From Terebella lapidaria (lineage: Eukaryota > Annelida > Polychaeta > Terebellida > Terebellidae): a stretch of 64,000 bases of DNA. A program made the translations under genes and the position numbers. Under the pieces are notes generated by a model. The model did no database searches and was not told the origin of the DNA. It worked only from the letters and a program-made list of their open reading frames with translations. Below, in pieces: positions 39,101 through 51,100 of this stretch. Where the stretch lies: the NCBI GenBank assembly GCA_949152475.1, contig OX424570.1, forward strand, positions 3,584,181 through 3,648,180. The letters run 5' to 3'. Position 1 is the first letter of the stretch. Each line of letters begins with the position of its first letter.

Positions 39101-42100
39101 CGAAATATAACTCATGGTTAAAAGTTCGATCTGGCTCCAATTTCGTCATCTTGAAATGCAGTTTTGGTCAATTTTTAGTTTGAATTTCAACATATTATGA
39201 GTTAAAATATAACTTATGATGAAAAGTTGGATCTGGCTCCAATTTCTTCATCTTGAAATGCAGTTTTGGTAAACTTTTAGCTTGAATTTCAACACGAAAC
39301 CAAGTTTGGCACATATTATGAGTTAGAATATAACTTATGATGAAAAGTTCTATCTGGCTCCAATTTCTTCATCTTGAAATGCAGTTTTGGTCAACTTTTA
39401 CATTGAATTTCAACTTAATACCAAGTTTGGCACATATTATGAGTTGAAATATAACTCATGGCGAAAAGTTTGATCTGGCTCCAATTTCGTGATCTTGAAA
39501 TGCAGTTTTGGTCAACTTTTAGTTTGAATTTCAACTTGAAACCAAGTTGGGCAGGTATTATGAGTTAAAATATAACTTATGACGAAAAGTTCAATCTGGC
39601 TCCAATTTTGTCATCTTGAAATGCAGTTTTGCTTAACTTTTACTTTGAATGTCAACTTGAAACCATGTTTGGCACATACATGTACATGTATTATGAGTCG
39701 AAATATAACTTATGGTGAGAAGTTCGATCTGGCTCCAATTTCGTCATCTTGAAATGCAGTTTTGGTCAACTTTTACATTGAATTTCAAGTAAGTAAAATA
39801 TTCTGAGTTGAAATATAAATAGGTGAAAAGATTGATCTATCTGTATTTTCGATATTTTATCAAACATGTCGAAATGGAAATTCATATAAAGAGATTTCAG
39901 TGGTGATTTTGAATTCGATCTTCAATAACCTCGGAAGATCAGTGCAGCAATTTTGGTGGGGAAAAGAAAACAGTTGTGACTTGAGATTTAACATTTCTCT
40001 GGTAATCTTTTTTAGCCCTTGCTCTAGTTTTTCACACTTGACAGTCATATATTTGGGGCAACAGAGATGATAGGGCTACGGGGGATACACCCAAGCGGTC
40101 GTAGGCGACCGGAAGCGTCTAGTTGCTGCTTGGACTTGTTTTACTGCCAAAAATGATTTATCCGACCTTACCAGTTTCAAAATTCATTTTTCCCAATAAT
40201 AAGTTCAGTAAGGGATTTTTATGGAATACGATGTACATGTATGCTCCCGGATTTCTTTTAACAGTATCTATGATGGCTGCTGCAATCTGATATTAAAAAA
40301 GCTACGGAGAATATTGTTAGTTTTGATCAATCTCTTCTTTTATTAGATAAACAAATTTTTTTAGCTGCTTTGGAACAAATTGGAGAAAAATGTCAACCAC
40401 AATTCTGTCAATATGATATTTTTTAGTCGCTCGTTGTGATGTGTGACACAAAATTATGTGAGAATTTGCGGAAGGCACAGTTTGTTTTAGTCACCTGAAT
40501 ATGACAATGATGAATATTTATGTATATATATATATATATGTACCTGTGCATCATGATAACATGATAACAATACTTGGGATACATGCCCCCCCCCCCCCCC
40601 ACACACCCCTATCAGCAGGGGATAAGTAATTAACAGTATTCTGCAGTCCCTAGATCTGCATGTAATACTTACAGCCTGGTCGCCTACCAGCAACATCAAA
40701 TTTCCCCAATAATTTGATCAGCGTGGAACAATCCGTCGTCCATTTATGGTTAATCAGGAGTAAAGGAATTAATGTTAGATACATCATAAAATATTAGCAG
40801 GGATTGTCTATTGTCTGCCTCAAGGCTACAATTATATACATGTACATGTGCATGTGCCTCTGATTTTGGGAAAGGTGGGTCGAGGTGGCAGTGGGGTAGG
40901 GGGGGGGGGGGGGTAATGTGTCAGAATAATGGGGGGGGGGGGGGGGGGAACTTACAACCAGCTGGATGGGGAATCCAACCTTACTGTATTTAGGTGTAAT
41001 GAGGACAGGTCCACGTTGGAACTGCAGGAGTCCTATGTTTGCATGTACATGTATTGTCTCTTGACTTGAAAGAAAAAAAAATCAGCTGCGTGCATTATTT
41101 TGTTTTTATCAGAATTAATTTTCTTAACTTAGGCTATGACTTACAAGTTCTATCAGGACCTTTACTGTACCAGAATCTACAATGAAATGACCCGCCTGGG
41201 ATGAAGAGGGATACACCCTTGTGGTAATCTGTGATGACCGGACTGTCTAGTTCGCTGCTACCTTAAGTGCCCGAGCACTGTCACTTTGCAATCAATCATC
41301 AGACATCAATAGTATACACGTAGCTTTACAGTTATTACAAAAATTGTGACAGTTTGTGTCATGTCAATTTGGCATCATATAAAAAAAAATTTAGGGTCGA
41401 AGGGCGAATGTTGTGTCTACAAAGTGTGTGTGTGTGGTGGGGGGGGGGGGGGTGTGAGGAGGAGCAGCCTGGGGTTTAGTGATCAGCTCAGAATGTGCAG
41501 TGTTGTGTAAGCAGTGTACTCTATGAGTAATTGTGTGTGTGTGTTAGGGGTGGAGTGGATGTAACGCGAGCTTTATTGGAGATTACACACATTAGTTCCG
41601 ACAAAAGTGTGCACATGTACCTTTATATTGTGGGAGGAACATGGCTTTGACAATATCGATAATTTGTTCGTCATGTCCCTCTGCTTTGACCAAATCTGTC
41701 GAACTGTCATTTGTACCTGGTTCCTGGGGGTGGGGTGGGGGCAGGGGGGATCAGACGGCCACATGCATCTAAACTGTGGGATGCTACCTGGTGAAGTTGT
41801 CCATGGCTTTGGTGGGGTGGAAGGGTGGGGCACCTGCCGGTCACCTCCTAAGTTACGTGTGCCTCCCTCCCTCCCCACAAACCCATCCCTACACTGCCTG
41901 CTGGCTTGCGTGGCCTGCCAGGGTCTCAGTGAGGCAGCTGCCGGCTTATCCAATGGCGATCCTGCCTCTAACGCCACAGTGCCTGAGGGCCTTGTGGCAG
42001 CCCGGGGGGAGTCACTCAGTAGGCCCCGCGATGCCAGCGAACAGCATAAAAGGCCTGGCACACGCCACTCGGCCTGCTGACCCACCCCATCCTTGCTCCT

Positions 42101-45100
42101 GAGAAGACCTCTGCTCCACCGGAGGAGGCCATTCGACTGAGGGTCATCCAGTCTTAGATTTTGGAAAGGTAGTGACTTGTCTTGGTAGAGCTGACATGGA
42201 CTTCCCTGGACATTGGCCGGCCTGTGAAAAAATGTTACTTTTGCAAGAGAAAGGACGTGATTCGGTGTTGGAACCGGCTTGGAACCAGTGGAGATCACAC
42301 AAACTTTACTTATTGTCAAAAATGAACATTTTGGTTCCTCCTTGGATCGCTCTGGACAAGTGTCCTGATTTTAGGTGCTGAAGGTACGTGAGATCTCTGT
42401 GAAAACATACACATGATACATGTAAGGCTATTTTTGGTGATGTGAATATTTGTAAACATGGAAACGATGGAACTTGTTTCCGTAAATATGTACATGATTT
42501 CAAAATGGTCAGAGAATAAGGTGCAAAATGCACATAATATGCACCATATACAAGTTTGCCATACTGTTTTTGTAATGATTTTGACAGTTTTTATTATTTG
42601 ATAGGTGATAGCTATACTCAAAGGCAAATATAATGTACAAATTGATTCTAAGTTAGTGATGAAAATTGATGTTGCTTCAACTGTAAGTTATTTTAGTGGT
42701 TGATCTTTTGAGTGGTGGAGTGTGGGAGCTGTGACCTGAATGTGTGTCTATGGGGGGTGGCAAGGATGTCTGGGTGGGGTCTGGGGGGAAAAGACCTTTC
42801 CTCCTTGAAATCTCATCGTTGGGATCATTTAAAGCCAGGTTTTGTCTGCCAGGAAACATATTATTGATTTCCTGACAGCCCCCTCATTCGGACAAGTTCT
42901 GAGCTTCCTCGGGGAAACGAAACTCACTGAAGGCCCAGTGATCTCTTGGGACGTTTGTAGTGAAAAAATACAGCATGTCCTGTATTCAGCTTGATTACTG
43001 TGAAATCATTACTAGTACTAGTATGTTATTGTGTTGTGTTCAATTTGTGTCACAAATTTCGTTTTATCTGGAATTCAGTTGGCTGCAAAGTAGGCAAAAA
43101 ATACAAGTATTACTGGTACATATAAAATTTATTGTACATCATAATCACTGATATCTACAATATATTGGGATGTCATTGTTTCCGAGGCAGAATGTCGTTG
43201 TTATACAAACAACAATTTTTATTCCGCAAAATAATGAACCTACCGGGGTACAAATATGTAGTAGTTACATCAAAAACATTTTTTAATTCCATCAGAACTT
43301 TTTTCCAGGAAGTTTTCAAACAGGATGCAATCTGCATTAATCGAAGCCTGCTTATTTCATGCTTCATTCATATTGACGTGAAAAAAAAAATAGCAGGATT
43401 TTGACATTCATATTGTAATATAAAAATAATACAGGGGAAATTAAAACTGTGCGATTTCCGTGTGGGATTTTGTGCGGATCCCCAATTATCGGCATACATT
43501 GTGCAAATGCGTGCAAACTTAGTGAACTAGCATTTGATATACGTTACGTGTACATTATATTATGGTGTAGTATTGTTACAGAGTCTTTACTTGAATTAAA
43601 GGAAGGTCTATAAAATTGATACTCATTACTAGTAGATTCAATGAAATTGGGGGGAATTATACCGCATATCCCATTCGGGGAATTATTACCTCATATACCA
43701 TATAACCAATGTAAATTACTAAATTAATATGTCAAAATTTAAATGCATTTAAGGAGTCAAGAGGGACCGATATAGTGATGATCATGAAAAATTCAGTAAT
43801 ATTTTGTTCAGTGTCCTGAGTATGTACATCTATCTTTGGTCCATTAATTAAAGTAAGCGCTTGCCCTAACGTGACTGGCCTGGCGGGATTGCATTACAAA
43901 ATGTACAGGGCATATTTGAAAGTAGTGAATCACCCGTACCTGTGGAATGTCATGTACCAGCCTTACACTGCTGCAAAAAAAAAAGTCTAGTTATAAATTG
44001 GGGGTAATCTGGCAGTGAATGTAGGAAGGCACTGCTGTGCAGAAAAGACAGACAGACTTGCAGACAGGCGGGCGGACGGGGACTGTGCTCTCTCTGTGAC
44101 TAGCGTTTTTTTCCCGTGCCAACATGCGTTCAACGGTGAGGGAAAAGAACAATATTTTCGTTTACCTGGATGTCCCTTTTCTGAACCTCTCGGGCTTAAA
44201 GAGAAACTATTTCATAACGCCTTGTGTTCTGTGCAGCTACATGCAGCAACTTCTACAAAGGAATTTCTCTGGAAGAAAATTTTTTGGTCCAAGAAGCTAG
44301 CAGACCTTTTAGGCTATTGCACTGGTGTTTAATTTACATGATGTTTAAAAGGATGGGGCAACATTTTTCTGGTCGTGCGGAACGTTTTCTGCAGAATTTC
44401 GTTACTTTGACTATATAATTTTGCGAAGTAAATTGACGAATATGGCTAAGTCAAATTGTGTATCAACCTAGTCTGTACAGTTATAAGTTCAAATTACGCC
44501 CCCTGACCTAGCATCATGTGCAATCATGGTTCTATGTAAACAAAAATTTGATTTTGTATCTGGGCAGTTGACTGGTACAACTTGTAACAGGAAGATTATT
44601 GGTAACAAAAACTGGCTTGATCACATGCCATGCATTGTCAGATAGAATGTCCACATCAAGGAAACTACTGATATTTCCCAATTTCATTTCCCAATTTCAA
44701 ATCATTTCCATGTGCTCTAATTATTATGTCCTATCTCCTGTGGATTCATTTCCCGACAAACCAATTACAAACGGTGCCCAAGTTTCCTTCATTAGAGACT
44801 GCCTTCCCTGGAAACTGGACATAAAATGTCAGAAATTTTTGGTCATAGTCATTCCGCATGAAAACATCTGATTCGTAGAAGTAACTGGAGTCACTGTTTG
44901 TTCTGGATTACATGCGAAGATGACCAGGTTGATGCAAGGTACACCTGTATACATGGACTAAAATAATATGCCTTTACACAAATATATTATACCATACTTA
45001 TGGTGTTCTGGTATCACGGTTAGAAAGTTTAGAAAAAAGTTAAGAAATTTTCAATACTGAAAATATTTTCTCATCAATAATTTTTTTTTATAGTTGTCAC

Positions 45101-48100
45101 AAGGAATGCGCATCTATAGACTACTACTGTGTATAATGTAGGCTCATTCCATCAACTAATTGGGTTCCAAGTACAAATAATCCAGAGTAAAAATTTCATC
45201 AAATAAAAACAATTAAAATCTGCAGTCAAAACAGAGTGAATCTGTAGATATTGCAGTTTACTTGTAGCAGCAAACACAGTTCATTGGCGGGATACCTGAT
45301 ATCCTTGGGAAAGTTATGAGAATGCCGCATAAAATATCTGGAAAATGAACTTTGTAGTTTATTTTGGCCAGTTAATTCTTCAGTACATGTGGTCCTCTGA
45401 AAATGTTTTTATCTGCTTACTCACTGCAATTCTGCAAACTAAATGATAATTATACTCGGTTGAACTTTAGGCTCAGATGTTCCATGTACATGTAAGTATG
45501 CATAACCTCTATGCAGAAAGTATGTTGGACCGTCAGTATGCAAAAAGTATGTTGGAATGTCAATCGTTTACATGTCTGTGTTAAAGACGAGAGAAAATGC
45601 ATTCATACAAAATGGTTTGTGTACAGTATATGCTTTGTACGAAATTTATACTCATCGAAAGGGCACAGAAAGAGTCTCTGCTACACGCGAACAGCCAAAT
45701 GTTGGATTTTATTTAATCAACTTTGAAAAAAAAGGAGAAAACTTGAATCTATTGCCAGTGATGATGGTACAGTCATGTACTAGTAATACCTTCAGAAATA
45801 ATAATAATAATAATAGTAATGAATACAGCAAGTATGTTGTTTAAACAAATTTACATGTATCATCATGATGATATGTTCATTAAAATTTTAAATTATATTT
45901 TCAAGTCCACCTGGATATCTATGCATGTAAGTGTGGCGACAGTTTCTTCTTCGAGTACCTAAACAATACAATTTCATGTACAAAAATATCCCCATACATA
46001 ATATTACATGAGTAACTGCAGGTGGATATGCATGATATAGCTAATGTGCTATATTATGGTCATAATCTAATATGGATAAGTTGCCAAGGTTACATAGACC
46101 TTGTTGTGCCTCGTAAGCATACGGGACAAATCTCTCCACATTGCTTGCCACTCACAGTACGTTACCCTAATGATGGCAAGCTATTCAGATCAATAGGTTT
46201 GTGGATCTGGTCGCCATGGAAACTGTTTTGGGGACCACACCTTCTTCTGTACAGTGTGTCCCTTCACCCCCCCCCCCCCCCTCTCCCTTCCCGTCCCTCG
46301 TTTCTATTACGAGTATTAGTTGTGGAAAACTGTCCCTACTCTCTGAATAATGGTTAGTCTATTATACCCCAAGTAATATAAGGTTCCAGACGTTGATGTG
46401 CCTGCGTCGTGCGTCGTTGATGTGCGTGTGCTGTGCGTACCTGCGTGCATGTGGGAAGGGTGTGGACTCGCTTACATATTGATGGGCACCTGGTGTACGG
46501 AGTAGAGTGATTTATCTCTAAAAGGGTGGGTTACTAGCTTCACTGGTTCCAGAGTTGATTTCATCCCTTGGGCGGGGCTTGGGGGTGGGGGGGGGGGGAA
46601 TGGTTGGTTAGGTCGTTGGAGTGATAGGGCTAGAACATAAATCTATTAATGGCTTTAGGAAATGATTCTACATGTACCTGGAATGGTGTTATTGCCTGGC
46701 ATAATTAGGACAAAAAGGAGGAAATAGTGGTACTACAAGTGTACATGTATGTAGTGGAGATATGTACGATAGGTAGATAACCAAGGGCTGATTTCAAGTC
46801 TAGTGGGTGAAGGGGGGCGACCACTGGACACAGGGTAATATCATTTCTGTACAGCAGTACTTTTAACATGAATGACCCCCTGACAGACAATGTCAGACAT
46901 GATAAAGCAGACTGTCTGACACAGGTGGGGAGACCTTTAAAGGCAATAATAATTCTTTTTCGCTGGATCAAATCACATACATGTAGTGTCAGGGTCTTGC
47001 GACTGATTACGTTCTCATTATTGTGATCCTGATGATGTTCCTCCCTGTGGGGTATTTAGGTAATAAAACTGCTGCCTTCAATGATTCAATCCTTGCGGGG
47101 AAATACACGATTCACAGAAGCATACATGTCATACCTTTATGTGGCATTAAACAAATTTGAAGAATTGCAGAGGAGTTGATGGCTAGACATTACATTTCCT
47201 GTCTCCTTTGGTTTTTTTTTTGCCATGATAATACATCTCCACAATGTATTGTGAGCTTGGTGAGGCTTCAGAAATTTCTGCCATAGCTGGAAATTGGAGA
47301 GAAGATTTTATGCAGTCTTAGAGCTGATTCGATGTCGCAGATTTCGCTGCCTGTATCTCGTCAGTGTACGGTTGTTGGTAGTCGGTATTTAGTGACTCTA
47401 TCAGCAGTTGTACCACTGATGTGATACGGGTTGCCATGACAACAGAACGACTTATTGATCCATTGTAATCTTTACCTGTTAATAGCAACTCTTCACGGAT
47501 AGATGTCTGAAAATCGGAAAAAAATCCAGTGGAAAAATATGAATATGATTTTTCCCCCCCAATTAGGAGCAAATTACGTATTTTGAAAGTGTTTTGCAAT
47601 GAATTAGTCCTGGATAATTCGCGTTGGCCTAACCTACTAGTGAAGCTGATGCAGCGAATATGTCTGAGAATAAATGTTTGTATTCCAAACAACGGGAACA
47701 TTTCAAAATTGTATAACTTCGTAAAGAATTTGTGGAAAGTTCTACCTTGTTGATTTACAGATGGTTTTGTGCAAGATATATTGTTTTATTGATACAGGAG
47801 GTGGTCGGGGATGATGGGAGACCTATTGTCAAGACCTACACAATACCAACATTGGCCGTACCTTCCGTGTACCATGAGGTGAGTCTATTTGTATTTACCC
47901 TAGAGATATTATAAATGTACCATATTTTGTTATTATTGAAGAAAAAAATATCACTTGTAATTGGGGTGTTCATCGATACTGTTCAAATTCAGATTTGAAA
48001 AAATATTTATTTTTTTGAGGAAATTGTTTCTTGGATTTTATTTATACAACAAAAATAGGACAGCTCTGTGTTTATGGTTTCTCTTGCATAATTGGAATAA

Positions 48101-51100
48101 TTGGTGTTTTCGAACTTAATTTCTCCATAAAATGAAGGCTTAATCCTCATACATGTGTCATTCAGAATACCTACTTCAACTTTGTCAAGTTTAGTTTCAT
48201 AAAGTGATTCCTGCCAATAGCTGTGACACATTTTCAAGCGAAGGGCTGAGATAAAACCTTTACCAGGATAAAACAGTAAAAAAGCACCAAATGAGAAAAT
48301 TTAATAAACCAAATAAAAGCCACATGCTTGCTGCCATTGCGTGTATAAGGTGTTTTTGTATTGTCATACCGACAGCCCCCCAGCCTGGCAACCCTGGCTC
48401 TGACAGAGTCAGCCCTCCTGAAACACCACAGCGAGGAGCATGTCAAGATCACCGTTGGACCACTTCCGCAAGTCGAGCGCATCAACTCACAAAACAGGTT
48501 CGTCCTCGCCAAATATGTGATATATCTCATAAATTGAAATACCGAGAGAAAAATCAAATTCTACCTGTTGATAGAATATCTCTTATATTGAAAATGTGCA
48601 ACTGTGTGATTATGGTTGTCATGACAACCAATTTGCAGGTTGATGACTTTGACGAACATTTTGAACTTATACAACGCAGACATCGGAAATTTGTCGGCTC
48701 GATCTCACCACGCCCTCTGCAAGCTCACTTCCAGGTAATATACGTCTTTATTGACACACATTTCTGCGTAGCTTGAGCTGGTCAATTTCAAATATTTGGT
48801 ATATCATAGTGCTTAATATATCTGGTAAACTCATCAAATCATCATGAGGTCCACCAATGTTTTAAACGTCTCCAACAGGGTCTTAATTAAATCATTTCTG
48901 TAAAATCTCTACTGAGTTGATCCTTGACATGAACGATAGGGAAGACAGCAGTTTTAATTTAGCTGAATAAATACTTTGGATTAATCCAATTAAAATATTT
49001 GATAAAATAGAAAATATTCTCCAGTGGATTATCCACTGTCTTGTTTATTCAGTTGGAGAGAGAAATTCCAGATAAATTGATAACTCTATACTGTAGTATA
49101 ATATGCCATGTTTTCCCTTTCGGATATTTCATGGAATATGGTTGGGATTATTCAAAGGTTGAACCATGTTTGCCAAACAATCCACAGAAATCAGCTATCT
49201 GATTACATAATAGGATTAGAACCCAATCCTTACTTGACCTTGGCTGTCCAATCAGCGATCACCCCCCCCCTCCCCCACCTAACACTTACTACCTGTAAGG
49301 GTAGCCAAATTCTTGCGCAATGCTCAACTGCTCGAGTGTGGGCTGAATATCTATTGGTAATTTCTTCGTTTCCTACCAGTTTTCCCTCAATCCCATGTAT
49401 CATGGACTTGTAACTGCCTTGAATCGATGCAGAAATTCATCGCAACTTTATCAGTGAAGATTTCTGTATTGCCAAGCAGTAAACACCAAAGTACAGGTGC
49501 AATGGTTTATGTGTGGTTCAGGAATGCACACAGCTCCGTACACTTTTTATAACAGACATTTCAGGCATAACAATTTTTTTTCTGAAATCACTGACTGCGT
49601 CTTTATGACCATTGATGAAAAGTTCCAATAAAAAGTTTATGCCCTAATCAGTGAAACTATTTCAAATAGATTTTATATCGCAATACTGGCATCAAAGATA
49701 AAATACTTTACGCTAAAGACTTGCGTGGGGCACCGATTGATTAAGATATCAATAAAATATCGAAGATTTGACATTCTTGATGATAACATTGATAACAGTA
49801 TTCATGCTGCCTTCAAGAATTTACAGTCTGACTTCTCATACCTGTGTTGATACATTTACGAAGAGCTGTTTGTTCATCAGTGTTTGAATTGAATTGTCTT
49901 TGCAAATGACTCACTGCCAGAAATATCCAAATTTCAAGATAATAATACCATTTACCGTTAAACAATCTCTCAATATTTGTTTCACTATTCTATGTTTCAA
50001 TATTTCTTCTTCTCTAAGTCTGTTAGTCTCAGGCTGTGCACAATAATAAATGAAATTTAATCATCTCAACAGCATAGCTTGATACTAGCAAATTTCTAAA
50101 ATCAGTGATGTGTAAAACATGGAAAAACAGTATGAGAATTCAAGTAAATCGAGTTAAATCCTTTTCTTTACATGTTAATACATATATACATGAGCCTAAA
50201 TTGTCATATTTCCTTCCCGACAGAGTGTGTAAGAGTGGCTTTGACAACCTGACTGACAATGAGAACTCCCCATCAAGCCTCGGGGATTCCGGATCCAGCT
50301 CTAACCTGCGGAGTCGCCGCGGAATTCAGTTCCGGAATGACCCACGGATCCCCCTCAGCTCCGCGTTCCTTGTGGAGCTACTCAATGGAGTCTACTTCAC
50401 CATGTAAGTGGCCGTGTTCAAAGTGATATTTTTGGATCAATGCATTTTGGTAAAAAGTATTTGGGTATACTAGTTAGTATTCAAGTATGGGAATTTAAAA
50501 AATTAGCCCAATGGGCTAGTAAGGTTACCGGAGAAATATACAGAGTTAAGCCGAGAAAGTTGAAAGTCAAATTCAAGGTGACCACTGAAATCGCCATATC
50601 TCTAACCGTGAAAATGGGATCAAAGGTTAAATTCTAGATCACCAAACTATTCAGCATACATCATTTCCTATATGTTCACTATGGACCCCTAAGCTGTAAA
50701 TTTGATAATAAGCGAGATATAAGCCATTTCGTAATCTGACTTTGAAAATAAAATGACTGACCTTGAAATTTAGGTCAGAGGTCAAATTCAATATCATTAA
50801 AATATTCAGAATATATCATTTCCTATATGTTCACAATTGATTCCTAAGCTGTAAAGTCGATAATAAGCGAGATATAAGCCATTTCGTAATCTGACTTTGA
50901 AAATAAAATGACTGACCTTGAAATTTAGGTCAAAGGTCAAATTCAATATCATTAAAATATTCAGAATATATCATTTCCTATATGTTCACAATTGATTCCT
51001 AAGCTGTAAAGTCGATAATAAGCAAGATATTAGCCATTTTGTCCTGTTGACCTTGAAAATGAGGTCAAAGGTCAAATTCAAGGTCATGAGAATTTTCAGC

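Noticed and set aside
40487-40993. Open frames rich in Gly or His beside poly-C and poly-G runs
   Set aside because: They come from homopolymer runs in an intron and have no other support.
41573-42319. A 248-codon antisense open frame, with overlapping + strand frames at 41607-42102
   Set aside because: It lies in a relatively GC-rich part of a hyccin intron, where open frames occur on both strands. No domain, splice structure or family resemblance was visible.
48291-48776. A 161-codon open frame overlapping hyccin exons 6 and 7
   Set aside because: It is read in the wrong phase for both exons and runs through the intron between them. The hyccin frame matches the family.
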